From Chryseobacterium gambrini (GTDB lineage: Bacteria; Bacteroidota; Bacteroidia; Flavobacteriales; Weeksellaceae): DNA of 64,000 bases. Positions within the stretch are counted from its first letter, which is position 1. Each line of letters begins with the position of its first letter. The translations under genes were made by a program, and so were the position numbers. The notes under the pieces are model-generated. The model was not told the DNA's origin. It worked only from the letters and a program-made list of their open reading frames with translations, and searched no databases. The DNA lies in assembly GCF_900156825.1 (NCBI RefSeq), contig NZ_FTOV01000003.1, forward strand, positions 248,001 through 312,000. Reading direction: 5' to 3'. Shown here piece by piece: positions 9,096 to 18,133 of this stretch.

Positions 9096-9560
9096 ATGAG
9101 TTCAGCAGCACAATTAGCCAAAAGATTCCGGGAGGTTACATTAGATGGTTTATGGATTGCCAATACCAACTTTAAAGATCAGCTTTCCAATGTTTCTTGG
9201 GAAAAGGCAACAGCCAAAGTTGGTTCCTTAAATACAATCGCAATGCTTACTTTTCATATTGATTATTATATTGCCGGTTTAATTATCGTTTTTGAAGGTG
9301 GCGATTTGGAAATCAGAGATCAATTCAGCTTCGACCTACCTCCGATTGAATCTCCGGAACAGTGGGAGAACCTGAAAAGTAAATTTTTAAGCGATGCCAA
9401 AAAGTTCGCAGATTTATTGGAGAAAATGCCCGATTCGAAAATGAACGAGGGTTTTGTAGACGAAAAATATGGAACCTATCTCAGAAATATAGATGGCATG
9501 ATTGAGCATTGCTATTATCATCTGGGACAGATTACTTTGATTAAAAAATTGTTGAATTAA
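9096..9560 (+). CDS. DinB/DUF1572-like metal-binding four-helix protein
   Basis: This 154-residue protein is mostly helical. His residues fall at the positions expected for the DinB/YfiT metal triad: LTFHIDYY near residue 53 and EHCYYHLGQ near 137-145. DinB-superfamily proteins include bacillithiol- or mycothiol-type thiol transferases, but many are uncharacterised, and this one cannot be assigned a substrate. The start ATG is preceded by an A-rich stretch typical for this group. It is flanked on both sides by copies of the same intergenic repeat family. Confidence 0.7.
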   Translation: MSSAAQLAKRFREVTLDGLWIANTNFKDQLSNVSWEKATAKVGSLNTIAMLTFHIDYYIAGLIIVFEGGDLEIRDQFSFDLPPIESPEQWENLKSKFLSDAKKFADLLEKMPDSKMNEGFVDEKYGTYLRNIDGMIEHCYYHLGQITLIKKLLN

Positions 9561-9562
9561 AC

Positions 9563-9660
9563 ACAAATGACGCTAATTTTTCACGAATCACACGAATTTT
9601 TATTTGTGCTTAAAATTGTGTGAATATTAGTGATATTCGTGTTTAAATAGATTATTATTT
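9563..9660. repeat. Diverged copy of the 8768-9085 repeat
   Basis: ACACAAATGACGC, CACACGAATTTTTATTTGTGC and ATTCGTGTTTAAA match elements of the tandem repeat upstream. It is non-coding and fills the gap between the DinB-like gene and the M1 peptidase. Confidence 0.6.
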
Positions 9661-9695
9661 TTAAATACTTATCTTTAGAAAAAATAAAATTTTAA

Positions 9696-11537
9696 ATGAA
9701 AAAATCGGTTGCAATCCTGTTTGCATTTATCATTTCACAGTTTCATGCTCAGCAGGGAGCTTATTATCAGCAGAGTGCGAAGTACAAGATGGATATTGAT
9801 GTGAATGCTGAAAAGTTTACCTACGAAGGAAACCAGACCTTAGATTACAAAAATAACTCTCTGGACGAACTTAATGTTGTCTATTTCCATTTGTACTGGA
9901 ATGCTTTTAAGCCCAATTCGATGATGGATCAAAGAGTTGCAGGACAAGGAAAAAACGGAGATTCCAGACTTCAGAAAGATGGTGTTTCAAGATTGGCTTC
10001 GATCCCGAAAGATCAGGAAGGGGCGCAAAATATCCATTGGATCAAACAGAACGGGAAAACACTGAAATTTGAAGTTCAGGAGACGGTAATGAAAGTTTAT
10101 CTTGCGGAACCGATTAAACCTAATTCGTCCACTACATTTACTTTAGAATGGGATGCGGTAATTCCGCAGCAAATCAGAAGAAGCGGAAGAAATAACAGGG
10201 AAGGAGTGGATATGACGATGACGCAATGGTATCCGAAAATCGCAGAATACGATTACGATGGTTGGGCGACATTTGATTATATCGGAAGAGAATTTCACGC
10301 GCCGTTCTCGGATTTTGATGTAACCATTAAAATCAATAAAGAGTATGTAATCGGAGCAGGAGGAATTCTGGAAAATCCTTCTGAAGTAAAAGGGTATGAT
10401 GCTAATGCTAAAATTAAAGCAGATAAAAATAAAGCAACATGGAAATGGAGCGCTAAAAATATCCTCGATTTTGCCTGGGCTGCAGATAAAGACTATATCG
10501 TAAAAAGTTTTGACGTTCCGCAAGGTCCGAAAGTTTTTTTAGTATATCAGAATAACGATAAAACAAAAGTCTGGGAAGAAGCACAGCCTTACATCACAAA
10601 ATATTATCAGTTGATGAATTCCCATTTCGGCAAATATGTTTATCCGACATATTCTTTCATTCAGGGAGGAGACGGAGGTATGGAATACGGAATGTGTACC
10701 ATGATTTTAGGTGAAGCAAATGATATTGAAGGATTGATGGGATTAATGGCTCACGAAGGAGCGCATTCTTGGTATCAGCAAATTCTTGCGACCAATGAAC
10801 CGATGCGTCCCTGGATGGATGAAGGATTTACAAGTTATGCGGAAGGATATGTGATGAATCAGTTGTTTCCTCCTGCAAAAGAACTTCCGAATCCTTTTGC
10901 CAATTCTTTAAATGCTTACAGAAATTTTGTAAAAAAAGGTATCGAAGAACCGGCAATCTGGTTGGGAGATCATCATGATAACGGAACTTCCTATACGTAT
11001 GCTTCTTATGTAAAAGGAGAATTGTATCTGGTTGAGCTGGGTTACATTATGGGGGAACAGAATCTTGCGGAAACATTGAAGCAGTATTACGATCAATGGG
11101 CGCTAAAACATCCTTCAGACAGAGATTTCTTACATATTGCCCAGAAAGTTTCGGGTATGGATCTTAAATGGTTTCAGAATTATTGGATCAATACCACAAA
11201 AACAATTGATTACGGAATCAAAGACGTAAAATACGATACAAAATCTACTACTATTACTTTGGTGAATAACGGACAGGTTCCGATGCCGATTGATTTCAGT
11301 GTTATAACTACGGACAAAAAAATAATCAATTATCAGATTCCTATGAACATGACGCATACGTGGAAGGAAAAAGATGCTTACGGAGAATTCAAAACAATGC
11401 CTTACTGGCCTTGGACGCAGAAAGAATACTCCATCACCATTCCTTATACAAAATCACAGTTATCGGTTTTAGGAATAGATTTCAGCCAAAGACTTGCTGA
11501 TGTTAATATGGCGGATAATTTCGTTGAGGTGAAATAG
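9696..11537 (+). CDS. Secreted M1-family zinc metallopeptidase
   Basis: This 613-residue protein has an N-terminal signal peptide (Met-Lys-Lys, hydrophobic core, cleavage after FHA), so it acts in the periplasm or outside the cell. The M1 gluzincin domain shows the zinc site HEGAHSW near residue 353 with the third ligand in WMDEGFTSYAE near 375, and the exopeptidase GGMEYG motif (the GAMEN equivalent) near 328. The N-terminal beta-domain precedes it and a shorter C-terminal domain follows. Family members cleave N-terminal residues from peptides. It is a single gene with a terminator at 11561-11593. Confidence 0.9.
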   Translation: MKKSVAILFAFIISQFHAQQGAYYQQSAKYKMDIDVNAEKFTYEGNQTLDYKNNSLDELNVVYFHLYWNAFKPNSMMDQRVAGQGKNGDSRLQKDGVSRLASIPKDQEGAQNIHWIKQNGKTLKFEVQETVMKVYLAEPIKPNSSTTFTLEWDAVIPQQIRRSGRNNREGVDMTMTQWYPKIAEYDYDGWATFDYIGREFHAPFSDFDVTIKINKEYVIGAGGILENPSEVKGYDANAKIKADKNKATWKWSAKNILDFAWAADKDYIVKSFDVPQGPKVFLVYQNNDKTKVWEEAQPYITKYYQLMNSHFGKYVYPTYSFIQGGDGGMEYGMCTMILGEANDIEGLMGLMAHEGAHSWYQQILATNEPMRPWMDEGFTSYAEGYVMNQLFPPAKELPNPFANSLNAYRNFVKKGIEEPAIWLGDHHDNGTSYTYASYVKGELYLVELGYIMGEQNLAETLKQYYDQWALKHPSDRDFLHIAQKVSGMDLKWFQNYWINTTKTIDYGIKDVKYDTKSTTITLVNNGQVPMPIDFSVITTDKKIINYQIPMNMTHTWKEKDAYGEFKTMPYWPWTQKEYSITIPYTKSQLSVLGIDFSQRLADVNMADNFVEVK

Positions 11538-11560
11538 AATTAAATTTAATGAAGCATAAT

Positions 11561-11593
11561 AAATCCCTGAAGAGTTTTTTCAGGGATTTTTTT
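11561..11593 (+). terminator. Intrinsic terminator of the M1 peptidase gene
   Basis: AAATCCCTGAA-loop-TTCAGGGATTT followed by a T-run lies 23 nt after the stop codon. The stem could also act on the convergent gene ending at 11627. Confidence 0.85.
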
Positions 11594-11626
11594 ATACGAT
11601 ATTACGTGATAATTGAAAGTGAATTT

Positions 11627-12229
11627 TTATTGAATTCCAAATTGCTTTACCATCCAGTGGTTAGAATGATTTTTAACCAAATCGTTTTTTAGGGCTTCAT
11701 CATTGGTATTGAGATAATGATAAACTTTTAAAGGAACAGAATCGGGATATTCTTTTAAACCCTTCGCAGCAACTGCTTTAGCTTCGTCCTTCTTGTTTGC
11801 ACTGTCCAAAGATTCATAAGTATAAATATAAATGATGGCAGGAATTTTCCCGTATATTTTTTGAAATTCACTATTCAATATCTTCATTGTTTCTACCTGA
11901 AATTCAGAATTAGGCTTTTTGCCAACCATTGCTGTCTGGCTTATATGCTGTTGATACATCAAAAACAACATCAGCAGGTGAATGTTTTTTGTAGAAGGAT
12001 CGGAAAGCAGACTCTGGATTTTTTCAATGGTTTCCGTGGTCATTTCATCATTTTCAGCCTGTAAGCTCTTGTTGTAGAACTCGTCCAGAATATGGTAAAC
12101 CGTCTTATCGCTTCCGTCGATCTTTGCTTCTTTTTTTATTTTTTCAAATACTTCTTTTGCGCCGGCGGCAGTTTGTGAGAAAGCGTTAATTCCCGAAAGA
12201 AATAAAAATAGCAGAATCAGTTTTTTCAT
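11627..12229 (-). CDS. Secreted hypothetical protein, helical
   Basis: This 200-residue protein starts with a clear signal peptide (MKKLILLFLFLSGINAFS). The mature part is Lys/Glu-rich and helical, with periodic Leu and Tyr that recall tetratricopeptide-type helical repeats (for example around GLKEYPDSVPLKVYHYL), but no family was recognised. It lies convergent to the M1 peptidase and stands alone. A role in the envelope is all that can be inferred. Confidence 0.65.
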   Translation of the reverse strand: MKKLILLFLFLSGINAFSQTAAGAKEVFEKIKKEAKIDGSDKTVYHILDEFYNKSLQAENDEMTTETIEKIQSLLSDPSTKNIHLLMLFLMYQQHISQTAMVGKKPNSEFQVETMKILNSEFQKIYGKIPAIIYIYTYESLDSANKKDEAKAVAAKGLKEYPDSVPLKVYHYLNTNDEALKNDLVKNHSNHWMVKQFGIQ

Positions 12230-12375
12230 GAAAATTTGAGTTGAAGTGATTTTAGGTTTAAATATAAATAATTGTTTCTTAAATACAAGAAAATCTAAAC
12301 CGTAGTTTTACTAAAATCAGTAAATTTAATGCCTTAAAATTAATCGGAGATTTCCATCTTTTTGAAAATAAATAA

Positions 12376-13134
12376 ATGAAGTCAATTGTAATAAACATAG
12401 GAAACAGCAATATCAGATTCGGACTTTTTAACGAAGACAACTGTGATATTTCCTGGGTAATTAATACAAAACCATACAGAACGGCAGACGAATTATACGT
12501 ACAAATGCTGATGCTGTATCAGACCTATAAAATTGAGCCTGCAGAAATCAGTAAAGTCATTATCGGATCTGTTGTACCTCAGCTTACAAAAGTGATGAGT
12601 GCAGCGATAAAAAAGATTCATGATATTCATCCTGTGATTGTTGACAGAAGTACGCCTTCCGAAGTTCAGGCAAAATCTAAACAGATGGGAACTGATATTT
12701 ATGCAAACCTTGTTGCGGCTCATAATATGTATCCCGACAGAAAAAAAATTGTACTGGATTTCGGAACTGCACTCACGGCGAGCTGTGTTGCAGAAAGCGG
12801 AGAAACTTTGGGAGTAATTATCGCTCCGGGAATCGTTACTGCACTTAATTCTCTGATCAGCCAGACCGCTCAGCTTCCGGAAATTGAGCTGGTAAAGCCA
12901 AAAACCGTTCTGGGTTTAGATACGGTAACCTGTATGCAAAGCGGAATGGTCTACGGATTTCTGGGAATGGTAGAAGGATTTATAGACAGAATAAACGATG
13001 AGGTAAACGATGATTGTTTTGTGGTGGCAACCGGCGGAGTCTCTCATGTCTACAAGCCTCTAACGGATAAGATTCACGTTATGGACAGATTGCATACTTT
13101 GAAAGGGTTATATTTTCTGGGAAAAAATTTATAG
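12376..13134 (+). CDS. coaX: Type III pantothenate kinase
   Basis: This 252-residue protein catalyses the first step of coenzyme A synthesis (pantothenate to phosphopantothenate). It has the ASKHA-fold signatures of CoaX: the N-terminal phosphate loop NIGNSNIRFG (residues 7-16), DFGTALTASC near 132, and the glycine-rich block LGVIIAPGI near 147. The first acidic residue of the usual DIGNT motif is Asn here, but the catalytic Asp in DFGTA is kept. The C-terminal block VATGGVSH near 215 is also typical. It is a single gene with a shared terminator downstream. Confidence 0.92.
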   Translation: MKSIVINIGNSNIRFGLFNEDNCDISWVINTKPYRTADELYVQMLMLYQTYKIEPAEISKVIIGSVVPQLTKVMSAAIKKIHDIHPVIVDRSTPSEVQAKSKQMGTDIYANLVAAHNMYPDRKKIVLDFGTALTASCVAESGETLGVIIAPGIVTALNSLISQTAQLPEIELVKPKTVLGLDTVTCMQSGMVYGFLGMVEGFIDRINDEVNDDCFVVATGGVSHVYKPLTDKIHVMDRLHTLKGLYFLGKNL

Positions 13135-13135
13135 T

Positions 13136-13197
13136 AAAAGGTTGAGGTTCAGATTAAAAAAACGATTGATAAATATTATCCTAAACCTCAACTTTTA
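13136..13197. terminator. Bidirectional terminator between coaX and tadA
   Basis: GTTGAGGTT (13141-13149) pairs with AACCTCAAC (13184-13192), with T or A runs outside both arms. It serves the convergent coaX and tadA genes. Confidence 0.7.
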
Positions 13198-13199
13198 TA

Positions 13200-13631
13200 T
13201 CATCTTTTAGATTTAAAGAATTCTTTCACAATTAAAGAACATTCATTTTCTAAAATACCTGTAACGATTTCTGTTTTGGGGTGAAGAGAAAGGTTCTTAT
13301 TGATGAACCCCCGTTGTTCATCTCTTGCCCCGATGACAACTTTTGAAATTTGTGACCACGACAATGCGCCGGAGCACATTACACAAGGTTCCATTGTGAC
13401 ATAGAGTGTACAGTCTCTTAAATATTTTCCGCCCAGAAAATTGGCAGCAGAAGTTATTGCCTGCATTTCTGCGTGAGCCGTTACATCGTTTAAGGTTTCA
13501 GTAAGATTATGGGCTCTCGCAATCACCCTGTTATTGGAAACTATTACGCATCCGATAGGAACTTCATCTTTTTCTAACGCGGTTTCAGCTTCATGAAGAG
13601 CCATTTTCATGAAATATTCGTCGGTAAACAT
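13200..13631 (-). CDS. tadA: tRNA-specific adenosine deaminase (A34 to I)
   Basis: This 143-residue cytidine-deaminase-fold protein has the zinc site HAEMQAI (His and catalytic Glu, near residue 53) and PCVMCSGAL (two Cys, near 83). The spacing and the downstream IGARDEQRGF block fit TadA, which deaminates the wobble adenosine of tRNA-Arg. The start codon directly abuts the stop of the upstream TonB-C-like gene, so the two are probably co-transcribed. A guanine-deaminase-like role is a less likely alternative. Confidence 0.85.
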   Translation of the reverse strand: MFTDEYFMKMALHEAETALEKDEVPIGCVIVSNNRVIARAHNLTETLNDVTAHAEMQAITSAANFLGGKYLRDCTLYVTMEPCVMCSGALSWSQISKVVIGARDEQRGFINKNLSLHPKTEIVTGILENECSLIVKEFFKSKR

Positions 13632-14261
13632 TTATGGTTCAATATTCATGGTTAAAGGAAGCCGGAAACGATATCGTACCGGACCACCATTGATGATAGC
13701 CGGAGAAAACTTTTGTGAAACAGAATAAAGAGCGATTTCTGCCTGTCTGTTGAATGTGAAATTATCTCCTTCTGCCTGAACATTGCTGATGCTGCCATCT
13801 TTTTCTACAATAAAAGCCACATTAGTTTTTACAGTTTTTACATCAGAATATACACCGCCAAGATAAAACAGATGGGCTACTTCTTTTCGCAGCTCATTAA
13901 TTCCTCCGGGATAATCTGCCATTTTATCAATAACTACCGAGGGAGGCGCAGGAGCTTCGGGAGACAAAGTTTTCAGTAATTTTAATTTGCTGAGATCTTC
14001 AAGGTTTTTGGTTTTTAATAAAGCTCCGGTAAGCGCGACATTTTCTACACTGTCCATTTTCTGCATGAAAAGCATATAATCGAGCTTTATGGATGCCTTA
14101 TGATAATTATCTGTCTCTGCATCAAATTTTTTCTTAAACTCTTTGCTGAGCATAGAACGATGCTGGTTATAATAGTTTTTAATAAGCTTGAATTCATCGG
14201 TCTGTTGCGAAGAACAGAAAGAAAAAACGCAGCAAAAAAGAAAAACAAAAAAAGATTTCAC
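13632..14261 (-). CDS. Secreted protein with TonB C-terminal-like domain
   Basis: This 209-residue protein begins with a very Cys/Phe-rich signal sequence (FVFLFCCVFSFCSSQQ), possibly a lipobox at the last Cys. The C-terminal 90 residues have the pattern of TonB C-terminal domains (YPGGINELRKEV, then VAFIVEKDGSISNVQ, then a final strand). In Bacteroidota such isolated domains are often annotated energy transducer TonB, but no N-terminal transmembrane anchor plus Pro-rich linker is present, so true TonB function is doubtful. It sits immediately upstream of tadA. Confidence 0.6.
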   Translation of the reverse strand: MKSFFVFLFCCVFSFCSSQQTDEFKLIKNYYNQHRSMLSKEFKKKFDAETDNYHKASIKLDYMLFMQKMDSVENVALTGALLKTKNLEDLSKLKLLKTLSPEAPAPPSVVIDKMADYPGGINELRKEVAHLFYLGGVYSDVKTVKTNVAFIVEKDGSISNVQAEGDNFTFNRQAEIALYSVSQKFSPAIINGGPVRYRFRLPLTMNIEP

Positions 14262-14305
14262 TTTGATATATTTATGTAAATGTAATCAAAAAATCTTGAT
14301 AAGTT

Positions 14306-15226
14306 TCAGCTTTCAAGATACCTGTTTAAAGACTCCTGAAGATTTTTGCGGATATCGTCAACTAAAACTTTAGGTTCAATTACCTGAACTTCTTTTCCAA
14401 AGGAAAGAATTTCCTGCATAAAATCGTAAGTAGGATGCAGGAAAAACTCAAAAAATATTTCTTCCGGCGTTTCTTTGGTTTCTTTCTGAGACTGATGAAG
14501 CGGAAAACTTCTGATGTATTCTCCCTGATGTCTGCTGCATTTCAGAACAATTTTTTGCGGGTTTTGCTCTGCGAGATTCATCACACCAAAGGCATTTTTA
14601 AAGTGTTCTCTGAAATTGTATTTGTATTTTTCCCTGAAATTATTTTTAGAAACATCCAGATAATTAATTCTGTCTAGTCCGAAAGATTTCAGCATTTTAT
14701 CTTTGGTATCAATAGCAATAAGGTACCATCTGTCTTTGGATTCTTTCAAAGCCAACGGATGAACTTTTCTGGAAGTCATCAGTTTATTTTTATAGTTGTA
14801 GTGCTCAAAGGAAACAATTCTTTTGTTTCGGATGGCAAAGAAAAGATCATAAAAATGTTCAACACCCGTCGGCTTTCTGCTTTCGAAAAAGATAAGGTTA
14901 GAAAAATCAGGATGAAGATTCAGAGCGTTGCTTACCTGAAAAGACTCCAGTAATTTCTGGTTGTATTCATCCACTTCCATAATCGGGCGGCTCTCAATAT
15001 AATAACGGTTGTCTCCCTTCTTTTTATTATGAATGGAGAGATTGAAAAGATCTGAAATTTCCCGGATATCTCTTTGCAAAGTACGGATAGAGTAGCCTTT
15101 AATCCCTGCATCCTGAAATTCAAAGGAGTTAAGCAGATACTCTTCCAGCTGCGAATAGGTAGCCGGAGAACTTTCCAATCTTTTTATAATTAAAGCGTAT
15201 CTTGTAAGATAAAAATCTTTTTTCAT
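14306..15226 (-). CDS. WYL-domain transcriptional regulator
   Basis: This 306-residue protein has an N-terminal winged helix-turn-helix (about 1-75, with SIRTLQRDIREISDLFN as the recognition part) and a WYL domain (about 140-215, with RWYLIAIDTKDKMLKSF), followed by a C-terminal WCX-like extension. WYL regulators sense ligands such as oligonucleotides or single-stranded DNA and control DNA-damage or phage-defence genes; that is family knowledge. Its own promoter carries the 17-bp palindrome found at four further promoters in the next 5.5 kb, which suggests autoregulation and control of the neighbouring cassette. The gene is followed by the TonB-like and tadA genes on the same strand. Confidence 0.85.
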   Translation of the reverse strand: MKKDFYLTRYALIIKRLESSPATYSQLEEYLLNSFEFQDAGIKGYSIRTLQRDIREISDLFNLSIHNKKKGDNRYYIESRPIMEVDEYNQKLLESFQVSNALNLHPDFSNLIFFESRKPTGVEHFYDLFFAIRNKRIVSFEHYNYKNKLMTSRKVHPLALKESKDRWYLIAIDTKDKMLKSFGLDRINYLDVSKNNFREKYKYNFREHFKNAFGVMNLAEQNPQKIVLKCSRHQGEYIRSFPLHQSQKETKETPEEIFFEFFLHPTYDFMQEILSFGKEVQVIEPKVLVDDIRKNLQESLNRYLES

Positions 15227-15244
15227 TGCTAAAAGTTTCTACCA

Positions 15245-15279
15245 CAAATATATGCGGTTAATGCGACAAAACTTGTCGT
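15245..15279 (-). promoter_or_regulatory. Promoter and palindromic site of the WYL regulator gene
   Basis: The plus strand at 15263-15279 reads GCGACAAAACTTGTCGT, containing the palindrome CGACAA-AAC-TTGTCG. On the minus strand TTTTG is followed by 14 nt and then TATATTTG (15245-15252), a match to the Bacteroidota -7 box. The ATG follows within about 20 nt. It is site (a) of five aligned sites. Confidence 0.72.
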
Positions 15280-15347
15280 GTTTTATTTTTTATAAAATAA
15301 ATTCTGAATCTAATTTGTGATTCGCATAAATTTGAATCAGTATTTTG

Positions 15348-17081
15348 TTAATCAGTTAATTTAGTGTATTCTAAAGTAAGAGTAAATGAATCAATTTTAG
15401 AATAATCAGAATTTGGAATCTTCACATTTAGTATTTTTACTAGCATTTGATTTATGCTTATGAAAAGTTCTCCATTCCATTGGTTTCCTGCAAAAGCAAT
15501 TTCGTTTGCCCACCATTCTGTAAACATCTGATTGGAAATTATTGTTTCTATATTCTCAAAATCTTTATAAATTTCTATAATGCCGTTTTGGGGAATTTCA
15601 TCATAAAATACCGTTTTTGTATAAATTGTTTTTCCATTAATCCATTTACCGTTTGTTTTGATTTCTGTTTTAGAGTAAGATGATTTTTTGTCAATATATT
15701 TCTTTTGTACATAATCTAGCTCGTCTATATTATCTGTGTAATCATAATATCCAGTGAGCCCTCTTGATTTTGGTTTGTTACAAGTAATGGTAAATGATTC
15801 TCCTTGAGTTACAATACCTGATTTTGATATGCTCGCAACATCTGAACCGATTTCAATAAATTTTATACCATCAGAACCGAGTAGACTTCCAGTGTCAGAA
15901 TTATCTGCGCTAAAAATATATTGTGAAGTAAGTTGCGTATAATTAGAAGAGTCTTTTATAAAAATATCTCCGGTAACAGGTTTTGTAGAATCTGCTCCAG
16001 TAAAGGGTATATATTCCGTTTTGTTTTCCCATCCAAAAGTACCGTCTGGTTTTGCTACGATATTTTTGGAAAACTCGGAACTTCCCTGAGCATTTGGCAT
16101 GTATTGAGAGGGGATTGTTAAAGGAGCGTTAATAGATAGTCTGTTATTGGGCAGCTCTCCATATATAATTGCTTCCGATGAATTAATCCTGCGCGATTTA
16201 TTTGAGCCAATTACCAAAGCATCTACCTGATTAGGTAAATTAATGCAGTTACCAATGATGATTGAGTTATTCATCGCAGAGTTTGCTGTCCTCATATAAT
16301 TTCCTGCACCAATTACAATATTATTAAAATTTCTGTATAACGTATTATTTAAAGTTGACGCTCCGATAATAGTTGACATGGCTGCTCTTACAGGAGTACT
16401 TCCGTTACTATTGATAACCCCACCCACATAAGTGTTTAAAGAAGAATTAAATGATGTACCATTGTATCCCGATAACGCAACTTGTTCTTTCATATAGGCC
16501 GCTGCTGCGGGAGAAATATTTGCTAAATCCGATTCTAATATTTCTGATCTTAAATTAAATCCTGTATAATGACCGATAAATACATTTGTAGATGATCTAT
16601 TTAGCTGATATGCAGTAGCGTATCCAAGGGTTGTGTTATTGCTTCCTTCTGAGACTTCAGAAAGACTATAACAGCCGACAGAGGTATTATAGGATCCTGA
16701 GCTTAACTTTTTTAAAGTATTGATCCCGAAACCTAAATTATTACTTCCGGTATGCTCGGGATTCATATCACCAAAATAATATCCGGAAGTTTTTTCATTA
16801 AATCCAAGTGCGGCAGATCTTCCTTTTGCAGAAGCCAAAACGATTTCATTCTTTGTTGTAGAGTTTCCTCTATTGGTTATGTTATCAAATGTATCACTGC
16901 TGTCAGCAGATTGTTTTGAAATAATTCCATTATTATCGGTTACAAAACGTTCGTGTGATCCTTCTTTTCTCGGAACCAGATATATTTCAAGGGGCTCAAA
17001 AGATTTAATTTCGTCTTGATTATTAGTATAATTGCCTTCTGCAATATTTATACTTTTTACTATAATTTCTCTAAATTTCAT
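15348..17081 (-). CDS. Large tail-fibre/adhesin-like protein with YadA-head-like repeats
   Basis: This 577-residue protein lacks a signal peptide. The middle (about 95-310) is a Gly/Asn/Ser-rich run of short beta repeats such as GSNNLGFGINTL, GSYNTSVGCYSL and GSNNTTLGYATA, the pattern of YadA-type heads and phage tail-fibre trimers. The part after about 355 (FTGADSTKPVTGDIFIKDSS) resembles the region before a chaperone or receptor-binding tip in phage fibres, and the C-terminus is beta-rich and unrecognised. It follows two small genes with the shared N-terminal module, spaced by only a few bases, so it is probably the last gene of that operon. A structural, particle-type role is inferred. Confidence 0.6.
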   Translation of the reverse strand: MKFREIIVKSINIAEGNYTNNQDEIKSFEPLEIYLVPRKEGSHERFVTDNNGIISKQSADSSDTFDNITNRGNSTTKNEIVLASAKGRSAALGFNEKTSGYYFGDMNPEHTGSNNLGFGINTLKKLSSGSYNTSVGCYSLSEVSEGSNNTTLGYATAYQLNRSSTNVFIGHYTGFNLRSEILESDLANISPAAAAYMKEQVALSGYNGTSFNSSLNTYVGGVINSNGSTPVRAAMSTIIGASTLNNTLYRNFNNIVIGAGNYMRTANSAMNNSIIIGNCINLPNQVDALVIGSNKSRRINSSEAIIYGELPNNRLSINAPLTIPSQYMPNAQGSSEFSKNIVAKPDGTFGWENKTEYIPFTGADSTKPVTGDIFIKDSSNYTQLTSQYIFSADNSDTGSLLGSDGIKFIEIGSDVASISKSGIVTQGESFTITCNKPKSRGLTGYYDYTDNIDELDYVQKKYIDKKSSYSKTEIKTNGKWINGKTIYTKTVFYDEIPQNGIIEIYKDFENIETIISNQMFTEWWANEIAFAGNQWNGELFISINQMLVKILNVKIPNSDYSKIDSFTLTLEYTKLTD

Positions 17082-17087
17082 AATTGA

Positions 17088-17315
17088 TTATTTTGAATTA
17101 TCCGGAAAGATCCAGACTCCGCCGTCATCTGCTCCAATTTTTTCGTTCACGTAAGTTAGGGTTGCAAATTCAGAGGTATCAATTATATCTGGCAGAGAAG
17201 CCAAATCGATTTTCTCTTCTTTATGCCAATAAGAATCCATCCATTCCCAGAAATGCTCTTGTTTAGGCTGGTCTCCCTTCTCAAAGTAAAGTTTTAGTTC
17301 TTCTTTTGTTGTCAT
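17088..17315 (-). CDS. Small protein with the ELK...FWEWxDSY module
   Basis: This 75-residue protein has residues 1-36 nearly identical to the first 36 residues of the next upstream gene (17331-17969) and clearly related to the start of the protein at 21171. The core is EELKLYFEKGDQP followed by FWEWMDSYWHKEEKI. The remainder is short, ends in VWIFPDNSK, and could be the stump of a longer tail-type protein. Similar amino-terminal modules are common in Bacteroidota phage structural proteins, as far as I recall. It lies 6 nt before the large fibre-like gene. Confidence 0.6.
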   Translation of the reverse strand: MTTKEELKLYFEKGDQPKQEHFWEWMDSYWHKEEKIDLASLPDIIDTSEFATLTYVNEKIGADDGGVWIFPDNSK

Positions 17316-17330
17316 TTTTTAATTTTAAAG

Positions 17331-17969
17331 TTATTCTTGTAAGTCTCTGTAAGTAATTACCGCTGTTGCAGGAATTCCTGCGGTGCTAAGATCTAAACCG
17401 GCGGGTGCAGAGACTGTTTTTAATGAAGGGATATAAAAAGCATTTTGTCCTACTGATTGTACAGTGTTTGGTATATATAAGTCTTCAACTTTTGCTTTTG
17501 AACCACTAAATGCATATTCCCCAATTGTTGTTAATCCTTCATTCAAGATAATTTGCTCTAAGATACCTGATCCCCTTTGATTTCCCTGATTGGAAAAAGC
17601 ATAAGATCCGATAGATTTAAGAGATAAGGGAGTTTTAATAATCTTGATATTTTGACCATTGAATGCAAATTGTCCTATTTCTTCTAAGCCTTCGTTAAAA
17701 ATGACTTTGGCTATCTGATAATTAAATCCTTCATATAGGTATGCCGATATTAAAATCTTTTTTGTATTTAAGGGTATTGTTAATTTGATTCCGGGACCGA
17801 TAAAATTATCTTCATCAAAAAGGGGAATTACTTTTTCAAATGTCTCAACGGCATCCTGCGGAATTTTCTCTTCCTTATGCCAGTAAGAGTCCATCCATTC
17901 CCAGAATTGATTTTGTGTGGGCTGATCCCCTTTTTCAAAGTAAAGTTTTAGTTCTTCTTTTGTTATCAT
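17331..17969 (-). CDS. BspA-type leucine-rich-repeat protein with shared N-terminal module
   Basis: This 212-residue protein has the ELK...FWEWMDSYWHKEEKI module at residues 1-36. From about 75 it carries BspA/Treponema-type leucine-rich repeats (LRR_5) such as FNEGLEEIGQFAFNG, PLSLKSIGSYAFSN and LNEGLTTIGEYAFSG. LRR_5 domains commonly mediate binding to surfaces or proteins. There is no signal peptide. The module may serve as a docking domain onto which different tips are fused, with the LRR as one tip. It lies 15 nt upstream of the 75-residue gene, in one operon. Confidence 0.68.
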   Translation of the reverse strand: MITKEELKLYFEKGDQPTQNQFWEWMDSYWHKEEKIPQDAVETFEKVIPLFDEDNFIGPGIKLTIPLNTKKILISAYLYEGFNYQIAKVIFNEGLEEIGQFAFNGQNIKIIKTPLSLKSIGSYAFSNQGNQRGSGILEQIILNEGLTTIGEYAFSGSKAKVEDLYIPNTVQSVGQNAFYIPSLKTVSAPAGLDLSTAGIPATAVITYRDLQE

Positions 17970-18017
17970 AATATATGTAATTTTTATTTATTGATTTATA
18001 GATGTTTTGATGATGAT

Positions 18018-18133
18018 TTTTAAACACAGTTCCGGCTGTTCAACATTTGAAAAATGAAGAATTTAGAAAAACGAAACAAGAATAGTAGTATACCAGACTG
18101 CTGAACAGCGGCAGAACTAGATGTGTTTAAAAA
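18018..18133. repeat. Long imperfect inverted repeat with about 55-nt centre
   Basis: The left arm has TTTTTAAACACA then GTTC then CGGCTGTTCA (about 18018-18043). The right arm read in reverse complement has TTTTTAAACACA, four extra bases, GTTCTGC, CGCTGTTCA (about 18100-18133). It lies in the 164-nt gap before the LRR gene and after the 57-residue gene, so in the minus-strand transcript it would form a long stem, either a terminator/attenuator-like structure or a recombination site. Confidence 0.55.
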
